A DNA stretch of 32,768 nucleotides from an uncultured Collinsella sp. Lineage in GTDB: Bacteria > Actinomycetota > Coriobacteriia > Coriobacteriales > Coriobacteriaceae. The notes below the pieces were generated by a model. The model was not told the DNA's origin. It saw only the letters and a list, made by a program, of their open reading frames with translations, and made no database searches. The stretch lies in contig CAAFGG010000025.1 of assembly GCA_900762325.1 (NCBI GenBank), forward strand, positions 1-32,768. The letters are read 5' to 3'. The number at the start of each line of letters is the position of its first letter. Position 1 is the first letter of the stretch. The position numbers were made by a program, and so were the translations under genes. Below, piece after piece: positions 17,113 to 24,271 of the stretch.

Positions 17113-18401
17113 TGGCCCGTTTCCCCCTTGTTCCCACGGCACCCGAGCCCGAGCGTGCCATATTAGTTGGTGTTGAGTGGCGCGACAATGCGTGGCCGCT
17201 CGATCGTTCGCTTGACGAGCTTGAGCGCCTAGCCCATACGGCTGGCGCCCAGTGTGTGGCGCGTTTGTCACAGCGTCTGGTTAAGCCGTATCCAAAATCG
17301 TTTATCGGTTCCGGTAAGGTTGAAGAGCTGTGCGGCCTGGTGCATCGTATGGATGCCGATGTCGTAATTTTTGACGACGACCTGACGCCCTCGCAGCAAT
17401 CCTATTTTGAGAAAGCCGTGGGCGAGCCGGTAAAGATTATCGATCGCACAGCACTGATCCTGGATATCTTTGGCCTGCATGCTCAGACGCGTGAGGGACG
17501 CCTACAGGTACAGCTGGCGCAGCTTCAATATCTGTTGCCTCGTCTGCGCGGTATGTGGAGCCATCTTGCCAAGGAGCAGACGCGCGGCGGCATCGGTTCG
17601 CGCTTTGGCCAGGGTGAAAGCCAGCTCGAGGTTGACCGTCGCTTGATTCGCAATAAGATTGCCGCGCTTCGTCGTGAGCTTAAGCAGGTTGAACAGCGTC
17701 GCGATGTCCAGTCCAAGAGCCGCATTGAGTCACCGGCATTTCGCGTCGCGTTAGCCGGTTATACCAATGCCGGTAAATCGACGTTGCTCAATCGACTGAC
17801 CGGCTCTACGGTACTTTCGCAGGACAAGCTGTTTGCTACGCTCGACCCGACGACGCGTTCGTATCGCCTGCCCGGCGGTCGCGGCATGACGATTACCGAT
17901 ACCGTCGGCTTTATTCAAAAGCTGCCGCATGGTCTGGTCGATGCCTTTAAATCGACGCTGTCCGAGGTGTTGGGTGCCGATCTAATTCTCAAAGTCGTAG
18001 ATGCGTCTGACGAGGACTATGAGCGGCAGCTGGAGGCTGTCGACCGCGTGCTTGATGAGATCGGCGCCGGCGAGCGTTTGACGCTTACGGTGTTCAATAA
18101 AATCGATCTTCTCGATAGCGTTGATCGATTGAGTTTCCGTCGTCGTTATCCCGAAGCTGTTCTGTTCTCGGCCCAAACGGGCGAGGGGCTCGACGATCTC
18201 GTCGATCGCATTGCTCGCGAGGCGGCCGCCACCGATGTGCTGCTTTCCGCCGACATTCCATATCGTGAAGGTGCACTCATCACAGTCGTGCATGAGCAGG
18301 GGACCCTTTTGCACGAGGAATATCTTGAGGATGGCGTTCGTATTGTGGCGAAACTGCCGGCTCGTATTGCACCGCGGCTCGAGCGTTATCGCACCGAGTA
18401 G
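17112..18401 (+). CDS. hflX: GTPase HflX
   Basis: Ribosome-associated GTPase that splits or rescues stalled 70S ribosomes. 429 aa. The N-terminal glycine-rich domain has YIGSGK-like FIGSGKVEEL and the motif RTALILDIFGLHAQTREGRLQVQLAQL split across the linker. G1 is GYTNAGKS (216-223), G3 is DTVGFI, and G4 is NKIDLL. It overlaps miaA by one base. Its 3' end overlaps the convergent acyltransferase gene by 16 bp, so there is no space for a separate terminator. Confidence 0.96.
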   Translation: MARFPLVPTAPEPERAILVGVEWRDNAWPLDRSLDELERLAHTAGAQCVARLSQRLVKPYPKSFIGSGKVEELCGLVHRMDADVVIFDDDLTPSQQSYFEKAVGEPVKIIDRTALILDIFGLHAQTREGRLQVQLAQLQYLLPRLRGMWSHLAKEQTRGGIGSRFGQGESQLEVDRRLIRNKIAALRRELKQVEQRRDVQSKSRIESPAFRVALAGYTNAGKSTLLNRLTGSTVLSQDKLFATLDPTTRSYRLPGGRGMTITDTVGFIQKLPHGLVDAFKSTLSEVLGADLILKVVDASDEDYERQLEAVDRVLDEIGAGERLTLTVFNKIDLLDSVDRLSFRRRYPEAVLFSAQTGEGLDDLVDRIAREAAATDVLLSADIPYREGALITVVHEQGTLLHEEYLEDGVRIVAKLPARIAPRLERYRTE

Positions 18402-19090
18402 GCGAGCTCCAAAATGCCCAGTATGATGGGCTGATGTAGCAGATAAAAGGGGAGTGCATGACGTCCAAGGCTGGCGAGCGCCGGCAGGGGGTTGGCGTAG
18501 GCCCAGCTTGGGGCGGGATGTTCGCATCTTTGAGCGGTGCGCGCAGCAAAGTATCCTGTGAGATACATGAATATGAACGGGATGATTGGATAATAGTCGC
18601 CTGAAACAAACCGGGGGCCGGGAAATCCTAGCCACGCCAAATAGGGGAATGAATAGGTCGATTTCGGGATGCCCCATGTCGCCGCGAAGAGAGCGAGGCA
18701 TATCGCAATGCCCCACGTGCTGGGCACTTTCTTAAGCATCGGTCGTGCTACGGCTGTCACAGCGGTACACGCCGCCATGCAATAAATGATGCCAAAGTTC
18801 ACTGAATCGTCGACCGATACGAGCGTTGTTGCGATCCAGACGACCAAAGCTGCGGCAGCGTACTTGGCCGCTCGTTTGGCATTGTTGCGTGAGAGCGTGC
18901 ACATCCAACCCGCGATAAACAAAAATACCCAGCTGATGCTGGCGCGCCAGATGTCTTGAAAGACGGTCTGGGTAAACCAGGGCATATCCCAGTCGTACAG
19001 GTAGGCGAGATCGTAGCAAGCGTGAAAACCTGCCATTGAAATCATCGTAAACCCGCGGACGGTATCAAAGATGGTGATGCGTTTTTGCAT
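18386..19090 (-). CDS. DUF1624/HGSNAT-like membrane acyltransferase
   Basis: 234 aa, about seven hydrophobic segments. The start ITIFDTVRGFTMISMAGFHACYDL matches the DxxRG...H..YDL opening of bacterial heparan-alpha-glucosaminide N-acetyltransferase-like (DUF1624) proteins; these are thought to move acyl groups across the membrane, but the substrate is unknown. The ATG overlaps the lexA stop by one base (TAATG on the minus strand), so it should be translated with lexA and follow its SOS control. The 3' end overlaps hflX by 16 bp. The end LGRHALPFYLLHQPIILGIL is typical of acyltransferase-3-like folds. Confidence 0.85.
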   Translation of the reverse strand: MQKRITIFDTVRGFTMISMAGFHACYDLAYLYDWDMPWFTQTVFQDIWRASISWVFLFIAGWMCTLSRNNAKRAAKYAAAALVVWIATTLVSVDDSVNFGIIYCMAACTAVTAVARPMLKKVPSTWGIAICLALFAATWGIPKSTYSFPYLAWLGFPGPRFVSGDYYPIIPFIFMYLTGYFAARTAQRCEHPAPSWAYANPLPALASLGRHALPFYLLHQPIILGILELAYSVR

Positions 19091-19734
19091 TACGAGAACC
19101 GGCGCATTAAGCCGACGACTTTGCCCAAGATAGCGGGATTCGTTGCATAGATAGGCTCCATGGTGTCATTCTCTGGCTGCAGGCGTACGCGTCCCTGCTC
19201 CTTGTAGAATGTCTTGACGGTCGCTGAACCATCAATCATGGCCACGACAATTTCGCCGTTCATGGCACTCTTTTGTTCACGGACGATGATGTAATCGCCA
19301 TTGAAGATGCCGACATTGATCATTGAGCTCCCATGCACCTCAAGGATAAAGGAACCCTGATCAGTGGCGATTTCGGTCGGGATAGTAAAAGTGTCTTCTA
19401 TATTCTGCTCGGCCAGAATGGGAATCCCAGCCGCGACGCGACCAACGAGCGGTAGCGAGACCGTTCCGCGAGGTGCGGTGGGTTCGTCAGATTTAGAAAT
19501 TGAGACAGAGGAACCGTCCTCGTTAAAGAGTTCCAGGGCGCGCGGTTTGGTGGCATCGCGCTTGAGTAGCCCGCGCGCCTCCAGGGCAGATAGATGGGCG
19601 TGCACGGTGCTGGGGGAGGAAAGGCCCACGGCAGAAGCCATCTCGCGCACGCTGGGCGGATAACCTTTCTCCTGCTGATATTCCTTGATGAAGTCGTAAA
19701 TTTGCTGCTGACGCTTGGTAATTTTGCGAGCCAT
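19090..19734 (-). CDS. lexA: SOS repressor LexA
   Basis: 214 aa. The N-terminal winged helix has KRQQQIYDFIKEYQ and YPPSVREMASAVGLSSPSTVHAHLSALEARGLL. The C-terminal S24 protease domain has the cleavage bond Ala102-Gly103 (GRVAAGIP), catalytic Ser137 (HGSSM) and Lys174 (ATVK). The residue before the catalytic Ser is Ser rather than the common Asp. The start at 19734 fits GAGAGGA on the minus strand; upstream in-frame ATGs at 19755 and 19839 lack this or run over operators. Three LexA boxes lie upstream, so autoregulation is expected. A plain -35/-10 for lexA could not be picked. Confidence 0.97.
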   Translation of the reverse strand: MARKITKRQQQIYDFIKEYQQEKGYPPSVREMASAVGLSSPSTVHAHLSALEARGLLKRDATKPRALELFNEDGSSVSISKSDEPTAPRGTVSLPLVGRVAAGIPILAEQNIEDTFTIPTEIATDQGSFILEVHGSSMINVGIFNGDYIIVREQKSAMNGEIVVAMIDGSATVKTFYKEQGRVRLQPENDTMEPIYATNPAILGKVVGLMRRFS

Positions 19735-19757
19735 CAGGGCATCCTCTCTACCCATGT

Positions 19758-19772
19758 CAAACAAATGTTCGA
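19758..19772. promoter_or_regulatory. LexA box 1 (imperfect)
   Basis: CAAAC-AAAT-GTTCGA: one arm departs from GAAC by a single base, the other is perfect. It lies 24 bases or more upstream of the lexA ATG, inside its expected leader. Confidence 0.65.
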
Positions 19773-19779
19773 ATTTTGC

Positions 19780-19807
19780 TTGACAGGAACAACTGTTCGA
19801 AGATAAT
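19780..19807 (+). promoter_or_regulatory. Promoter of the LysM gene
   Basis: TTGACA (19780-19785) and GATAAT (19802-19807) spaced by 16 bases. LexA box 2 lies between them. Confidence 0.7.
19787..19798. promoter_or_regulatory. LexA box 2
   Basis: Perfect GAAC-AACT-GTTC, placed between the -35 and -10 of the LysM gene promoter. Confidence 0.88.
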
Positions 19808-19814
19808 AATAACC

Positions 19815-19826
19815 GAACATTCGTTC
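19815..19826. promoter_or_regulatory. LexA box 3
   Basis: Perfect GAAC-ATTC-GTTC, preceded by C (CGAAC). It lies 28 bases downstream (centre to centre) of box 2, near the expected start of the LysM gene transcript. Confidence 0.85.
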
Positions 19827-19897
19827 TCGCGCTAGACATTTTTGTCCGCGCGGCTTGATAAAACTGTTCTCAGCAAAACACGCGAGAGGAGAACATG

Positions 19898-20347
19898 ATG
19901 AACGCAACGAATATGGTCCAGGGAAACCTTGCCCTTAAACTCGAGACGCCTTCAGAACCCACTTTTACGGTTGTTCAGGGTGGCCGCTCCGGCTTTCAGT
20001 CTTTGACCGTAAAGCCTGCTCGCAATCAGCAGGCTGTAGTTGCGCCGGCCCGCGTTGCCCTGAAGGTTCCGACGATTGTCGCCGTTGCCGTTGCGCTTAC
20101 GCTCTTCGTTGTCCTCGCTACGTCGGTCTTTAGCGCTCGTCACGTCGCGTATGCCGAGTCCGTTTCCAACGTTACCTACGAGACTATTCGCGTTCAGCCT
20201 GGTGATTCTCTTTGGTCGCTTGCCGAGGAATATCCTATCGAAGGCCTTTCCACGCAAGAGACTTCCGACATGATCCGTAACGTCAATCATCTGGAACATG
20301 GTTCGCTCGCCGCCGGTGCGCATCTTAAGGTTCCTGCTCGTTCGTAA
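19898..20347 (+). CDS. YneA/DivS-like LysM membrane protein, SOS division inhibitor candidate
   Basis: 149 aa. A cytoplasmic N-terminus of about 50 residues leads to one membrane helix (about 53-78, VPTIVAVAVALTLFVVLA) and an external LysM domain (IRVQPGDSLWSLAEEYP to the end, closing in GAHLKVPA). This architecture and the position divergent from lexA match Bacillus YneA, Corynebacterium DivS and mycobacterial Rv2719c, which are SOS-induced and delay division. Assignment rests on context and domains; sequence similarity outside LysM is low in this group. Two LexA boxes cover the promoter. ATG 19895 and 19898 are adjacent; AGGAG at 19887-19891 is better spaced for 19898. Confidence 0.85.
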   Translation: MNATNMVQGNLALKLETPSEPTFTVVQGGRSGFQSLTVKPARNQQAVVAPARVALKVPTIVAVAVALTLFVVLATSVFSARHVAYAESVSNVTYETIRVQPGDSLWSLAEEYPIEGLSTQETSDMIRNVNHLEHGSLAAGAHLKVPARS

Positions 20348-20360
20348 TCATTATCGCGCT

Positions 20361-20404
20361 GCGCATGGTACCCTTGTTATCGTTTAAGAGGAGGTACCAT
20401 GCGC
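20361..20404 (+). promoter_or_regulatory. Hairpin holding the nrdR start codon
   Basis: GCGCATGGTACC (20361-20372) and GGTACCATGCGC (20393-20404) are perfect 12-base inverted repeats with a 20-base loop. The right arm contains the nrdR ATG (20399-20401) and the last two G of its ribosome site AAGAGGAGG; the rest is in the loop. In RNA this would hide the start codon. Confidence 0.8.
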
Positions 20405-20842
20405 TGTCCCAAATGCGGCAAGGCACATACCCGCGTCGTTGATTCCCGTATGCAGGAGTCAAATAACACCATTAAGCGCCGTCGCGAATGTTGCTCGTGC
20501 AACTATCGCTTTACAACGTTTGAGCGATGCGAAGACCCAATCGAGGTCATTAAGTCGGACGGAACCAAGCAGCGGTTCGATCGCAATAAGCTGCTCGTCG
20601 GCTTGATGCGCGCCACCATCAAGCGCGATATCGACACTAAGAAGCTCAATGAGATTATCGACGACATCGAGGTCGAGCTGCGCTCTCGCACGCTGACGGC
20701 CGTCACGTCCCATGAGTTGGGTGACATGGTGCTCAAGCGCTTGGCCAAGATCGACAAGGTGGCGTACATCCGCTTTGCCTCGGTCTACCGCGATTTCAAA
20801 GACGTCGATGAGTTTCTGCAAGAGCTCGACAAGCTAAGGTGA
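20399..20842 (+). CDS. nrdR: Transcriptional repressor NrdR
   Basis: ATP/dATP-sensing repressor of ribonucleotide reductase genes. 147 aa, the usual length. The N-terminal zinc ribbon has Cys at 3, 6, 31 and 34 (MRCPKCGK, CCSCNYRFTTFER). An ATP-cone follows (about 49-139: VIKSDGTKQRFDRNKLLVGL, then VAYIRFASVYRDFKDVDEF). It follows the LysM gene by 51 bp and precedes dut by 4 bp. The lexA-LysM-nrdR order is also found in mycobacteria and corynebacteria. Its start codon lies in the perfect hairpin 20361-20404. Confidence 0.97.
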   Translation: MRCPKCGKAHTRVVDSRMQESNNTIKRRRECCSCNYRFTTFERCEDPIEVIKSDGTKQRFDRNKLLVGLMRATIKRDIDTKKLNEIIDDIEVELRSRTLTAVTSHELGDMVLKRLAKIDKVAYIRFASVYRDFKDVDEFLQELDKLR

Positions 20843-20846
20843 TTCC

Positions 20847-21290
20847 ATGTCCAACATTACCGTTAACATAAAGCGTCTCGACCCCACCGTCGAGCTTCCC
20901 AAATACGCCCATCCCACCGATGCAGGCTTGGATCTGCGCTCCAACGAGGACTGCGTCCTGAAGCCCTTCGAACGCCGTCTGGTCTCTACTGGGCTGGCTA
21001 TCGCCCTACCCGATGGCTACGCCGGCTTCGTCCAGCCCCGCAGCGGCTTGGCCATCAAGCAGGGCCTGTCTATAGTCAACACGCCGGGCCTCATCGACGC
21101 CCACTACCGAGGAGAACTCAAGGTTATCCTCATCAACCTGGATCCCTTCAACAACATCCAAATCAACAAAGGCGACCGCATAGCCCAACTCGTCATCCAA
21201 GAAGTCCCCACGGTCAACCTCATAGAAGTAGAAGAACTAGACGAAACCGACCGAGGAGTCGGCGGTTTCGGTTCTAGCGGCGTTGCTTAG
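20847..21290 (+). CDS. dut: dUTP diphosphatase
   Basis: Trimeric dUTPase that converts dUTP to dUMP, keeping uracil out of DNA and supplying dTMP synthesis. 147 aa with all five motifs: AGLDLRS, QPRSGLA, NTPGLIDAHYRGEL, GDRIAQLVI and the C-terminal GVGGFGSSG. It starts four bases after nrdR, so the two dNTP-pool genes are co-transcribed. Downstream lies the palindrome cluster; no classical T-rich terminator is seen directly after the stop apart from CTTTTTGC. Confidence 0.97.
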   Translation: MSNITVNIKRLDPTVELPKYAHPTDAGLDLRSNEDCVLKPFERRLVSTGLAIALPDGYAGFVQPRSGLAIKQGLSIVNTPGLIDAHYRGELKVILINLDPFNNIQINKGDRIAQLVIQEVPTVNLIEVEELDETDRGVGGFGSSGVA

Positions 21291-21323
21291 TCGCTTTTTG
21301 CTAATCGACGCGCCGTGATGTTC

Positions 21324-21427
21324 GCTCACCCGTGAGAGCCCGCTATATATCATTCCATGCTCAAACATTCTCGCTGCGCTGCGAAACTGCGCGTGGAACG
21401 ATATATAGCGGGCTCTCACGGGTGAGC
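21324..21427. repeat. Core-plus-arms palindromic element, copy A
   Basis: Two perfect 27-base complementary arms (21324-21350 and 21401-21427) enclose a 50-base core (21351-21400). The core starts CATTCCATGCTCAAACATTC and ends TGCGCGTGGAACG, and its ends are themselves nearly complementary. The core recurs in copy B, but the arms differ. Confidence 0.85.
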
Positions 21428-21482
21428 TGCGTTTACGTGCTAGTAACTGAAACGGTTTCTCCAGAAAAAGAAAAATCTTATA

Positions 21483-21529
21483 GCAAGCCGGTCCGATTAA
21501 TGAAAAGCTTCTTTATCGGATCGGCTTGC
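21483..21529. repeat. 15-bp hairpin between copies A and B
   Basis: Arms 21483-21497 (GCAAGCCGGTCCGAT) and 21515-21529 pair with one G-U; loop of 17 bases containing AAGCTT. It is followed by GAGAAAGAATGTTTTACTGTTTT. Could be a terminator for dut or an unrelated palindrome. Confidence 0.6.
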
Positions 21530-21566
21530 GAGAAAGAATGTTTTACTGTTTTCAAGCAAGAAGACT

Positions 21567-21669
21567 CCCGTCCGGGGCTCACCCATATCGTTCCACGCGC
21601 AGTTTCGCAGCGAGCGAAGCGAAGCGAGAATGTTTGAGCATGGAATGATATGGGTGAGCCCCGGACGGG
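21567..21669. repeat. Core-plus-arms palindromic element, copy B (inverted)
   Basis: Perfect 22-base arms (21567-21588 and 21648-21669) enclose a 59-base core (21589-21647), which is the reverse complement of the copy A core with a longer centre (TTCGCTTCGCTCGC in place of TGCGC). The arms are unlike those of copy A except for GCTCACCC and an AT run beside the core. Confidence 0.85.
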
Positions 21670-21734
21670 CGGGATTCATGCGCCCCTGCGAAGCGAGAAT
21701 GTTTGAGCACGGGATGATATATAGGGCCTCCCGC
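21669..21734. repeat. Core-plus-arms element, copy C (partial)
   Basis: GCGAAGCGAGAATGTTTGAG (21688-21707) continuing to GCACGGGATGAT repeats about half of the copy B core. Only short outer pairing remains (GCGGGA at 21669-21674 with TCCCGC at 21729-21734). It appears truncated or rearranged and abuts copy B directly. Confidence 0.7.
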
Positions 21735-21755
21735 AGACAAGCGGACATTAAGACT

Positions 21756-23057
21756 CTATCTGATGTGCGCTGGCTTGCCACCCCAGTAGAAGCGGCAGAA
21801 GGCTCGTTTGCGTTTCTGGGGTTTGCCGGTCAGCTCCATGGTTGCGATGGCGATGTCTTCGGCTGCGTGGGGGCGGCGTAGCACTTCGCCGTTGATGAGT
21901 AGGGCCTTGAGTGACTCGGGGTGGTCGTGTAGGTGACGGAGCGTCACGATGAGCTCTCGTGCTGTCGTGACGTGCATGCTGGCGCCCATGCCGGTGAGCA
22001 TGGTGGTGTTGGCCTTTTCCTGGCCATAGGACTTGCCCAGCAGGATCATCGGCAGGTGTGCGCACAGGCATTCGGTGACGGTGAGTCCGCCCGATTTGAG
22101 AATTGCAAGGTCGCAGCCGTGCATAAGCGCTGCCATATCATCGACATAGTCCAGAACCGTGACGTTTTCGAGCTTCATGGCGTCGAAGAGCGTTTTGAGG
22201 CGGGTGGCATATTCGGTGTCTTTGCCCGGCAAAAAGACAAAGTGCATGTCTTCGAAGCTGCGTAGGAAGGGGAGGGTGCGGTCCATCTCCGCGCGAAAGC
22301 GAACGTACGGTTGAGGCAAGCTGGCACCGGCCATTACCAGCACGACGGTCTTCTCGGTGGGGAGGTTGAACTTAGCTAGCTCTTCCTCGCGATCGTAATC
22401 CGTGTCGAATCCGGCGCGAATAGGAATGCCGGTAATGCGAATTTTTGTCTCGAGCACCTTGCGCGGACGCAGCGTTTCGGCCATAAATTCGTTGGCAACA
22501 CAGAATAAATCGGTGTCCTTGTGGGGCCACCATCCCTCGACTTCGTAGTCGGTCGGTACGCAGATGACCGGATAATCGATACCCGTAATTACGCGGGCGC
22601 CCACGGCAACATTGGCTGCTGTGATGTGCGTTGCAACCACGGCTATGGGCCTGCGGCTACGAATATATTCGTTGAAGGCGGGGAACATAATTCGCGACCA
22701 TGCCGTTCCGCCACCCCAGAGAAGATGTCCCGTAAGCGTATATCGCCAGGTCAGGTCGTAAATGGGGCGCGTGGCTCCCGTAAAAGAAGCCGCGGTCTTA
22801 TTGCCGTCGAATTTAATACGTCCAAAATCAAGGATATCGAGCACTTCAATCTCAATATCCTCGGGGATGCCATTGGTGCCGCGGATGAGGTCGAATGCCT
22901 GCGCTATCGCATTTGCGGCGGCCTTGTGGCCCGAGCCAACGGAGGCGTGCACGATGGTCACGAGAGGTTTTTGCTGAGCCAGGAGCGTGGTTTGCTCCGA
23001 TTGGGGAGTGCTGTGCGTGAGCAGGGGAGCGTCGTCACTCGTCTGCGCCTGGTCCAT
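21756..23057 (-). CDS. MGDG synthase/UgtP-type glycolipid glycosyltransferase
   Basis: 433 aa, GT-B fold family GT28, related to plant monogalactosyldiacylglycerol synthase and Bacillus UgtP; probably transfers a hexose from a UDP-sugar to diacylglycerol at the inner membrane face. The N-terminal domain has IVHASVGSGHKAAANAI (about 35-51) and the CVPTDYEVEGWW strand. The C-terminal half has VLVMAGASLPQPY and the sugar-nucleotide site ILKSGGLTVTECLCAHLPMIL. The ATG at 23057 fits GGGGAG upstream; the frame is open to 23096. The exact donor and product are not readable. It is transcribed away from trxB and ends close to the palindrome cluster. Confidence 0.88.
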   Translation of the reverse strand: MDQAQTSDDAPLLTHSTPQSEQTTLLAQQKPLVTIVHASVGSGHKAAANAIAQAFDLIRGTNGIPEDIEIEVLDILDFGRIKFDGNKTAASFTGATRPIYDLTWRYTLTGHLLWGGGTAWSRIMFPAFNEYIRSRRPIAVVATHITAANVAVGARVITGIDYPVICVPTDYEVEGWWPHKDTDLFCVANEFMAETLRPRKVLETKIRITGIPIRAGFDTDYDREEELAKFNLPTEKTVVLVMAGASLPQPYVRFRAEMDRTLPFLRSFEDMHFVFLPGKDTEYATRLKTLFDAMKLENVTVLDYVDDMAALMHGCDLAILKSGGLTVTECLCAHLPMILLGKSYGQEKANTTMLTGMGASMHVTTARELIVTLRHLHDHPESLKALLINGEVLRRPHAAEDIAIATMELTGKPQKRKRAFCRFYWGGKPAHIR

Positions 23058-23175
23058 CGATAACTCCCCTTCAGCTTTGTAATACGGATTTATCATTGTA
23101 GTGCATGAGTGTCACGTTCACGTAAATTTGGGTACGAGCGCAAAGAACGACAACGTTTCGACGAAAGGACGCTTC

Positions 23176-24114
23176 ATGACTACCGATAAGCCGATCGATG
23201 TTGCGATTATCGGTGGCGGCCCCGCGGGCTATGCTGCCGCCATTTATGCTGCGCGTGCCAACCTGACGACGACCGTGATTGAGCAGGGCATGTCGGGAGG
23301 GCAGATCGCCACAACCAATGAGGTCGAGAACTATCCGGGTTTCCCGCTCCTGAGTGGCGCCGAACTCGGCGAGCGTTTTCAGCAGCATGCAGAGGGCCTG
23401 GGAGCACAGGTTACATGGAGCATGGTTACGGGTATCGATTACGATGCCGATGCAGCGTTGTTTACGGTGCATCACGATATGGGCGATACGCTGGCCTCGA
23501 GCGTTATCGCTTGCATGGGTGCCACGCCGCGTCCGGCAGGTTTCGCAGGCGAGGATACGTATCGCGGTCGTGGCGTTTCATATTGCGCAACATGTGACGG
23601 CATGTTTTTCCGCGGCAAGCAGGTTTTTGTAATCGGTGGTGGCAATTCGGCATGCGAAGAGGCGCTGTTCCTGTCCGACATTGCCAGCAGTGTGACCATC
23701 GTGCTGCGCCGCGACCAGTTCCGTGCGCCCGATGGTGTTGTTCAGAAAGTACTCGCAAAGGACAATATTACAGTTAGGTACCAAACTAGTATTGTGGAGC
23801 TATCGGGCGAAGCCATGCCAACGACGATTACCTTTAAGGACAATGCATCTGGGGAAACTCATGCCGAGTCATTTGAGCCCGGCTCGTTTGGCATCTTTGT
23901 CTTTACGGGGACGCAGCCACATACCGAGCTTGTTGAGCATCTAGTCGACCTGGCTCCCGACGGCGGCATTGTCACCGACGATTCGATGGCCACCCGTACA
24001 CCTGGTCTCTTTGCCGCTGGCGACATCCGTTCCAAGCGCTTACGCCAGGTTGTTACCGCCGTTTCTGATGGCGCCATAGCGGCAACGAGCGCATACGCGT
24101 TTCTTCGTGGATAA
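23176..24114 (+). CDS. trxB: Thioredoxin reductase
   Basis: FAD/NADPH enzyme that reduces thioredoxin. 312 aa. The FAD-binding GGGPAG is near residues 13-18, SGGQIATTNEVENYPG follows, the redox-active CATC is at 137-140, the NADPH-binding GGGNSACEEA comes next, and the C-terminal FAD motif is LFAAGDIRSKRLRQVVTAVSDGAIAA. The start at 23176 follows AAAGGA; the frame is open to 23101 but family similarity begins at MTTDKPIDVAIIGGG. No thioredoxin gene is adjacent. A hairpin at 24160-24187 probably ends the transcript. Confidence 0.96.
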   Translation: MTTDKPIDVAIIGGGPAGYAAAIYAARANLTTTVIEQGMSGGQIATTNEVENYPGFPLLSGAELGERFQQHAEGLGAQVTWSMVTGIDYDADAALFTVHHDMGDTLASSVIACMGATPRPAGFAGEDTYRGRGVSYCATCDGMFFRGKQVFVIGGGNSACEEALFLSDIASSVTIVLRRDQFRAPDGVVQKVLAKDNITVRYQTSIVELSGEAMPTTITFKDNASGETHAESFEPGSFGIFVFTGTQPHTELVEHLVDLAPDGGIVTDDSMATRTPGLFAAGDIRSKRLRQVVTAVSDGAIAATSAYAFLRG

Positions 24115-24159
24115 GTACGATAATATATCTTATGTAAGGCTGTTATCTTCTAACATGAA

Positions 24160-24187
24160 GGGGTCGATGCACGTTCGCATTGACCCC
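24160..24187 (+). terminator. Hairpin after trxB
   Basis: GGGGTCGATGC (24160-24170) pairs with GCATTGACCCC (24177-24187), 11 pairs including one G-U, followed by ATCTTTAT. It lies 45 bases after the trxB stop. Confidence 0.65.
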
Positions 24188-24222
24188 ATCTTTATGCTGT
24201 GGCTTCGTAATACGTGGTATGC

Positions 24223-24239
24223 AAAACTAGATAATCTAG
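24223..24239. promoter_or_regulatory. Possible operator upstream of the DUF1836 gene
   Basis: AAAACTAGATAATCT (24223-24237) contains the perfect 13-base palindrome CTAGAT-A-ATCTAG (24227-24239). The same 15-mer with one change occurs upstream of degV at 25955-25969. A TACAAT that could be a -10 follows at 24242-24247. Confidence 0.5.
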
Positions 24240-24271
24240 AATACAATATAGATAATGAACGGAGGGTCCTC

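Noticed and set aside
21324..21734. CRISPR array
   Set aside because: Only three copies, in mixed orientation, with no regular spacers and no cas genes.
21237..21781. Short ORFs on both strands starting with similar residues (MRARYISFHAQ and others)
   Set aside because: They are translations of the palindromic repeats; the likeness comes from the inverted repeat DNA.
24107..24271. N-terminal extension of the DUF1836 protein from 24107
   Set aside because: It overlaps trxB and contains the trxB hairpin; a strong ribosome site supports the start at 24272.
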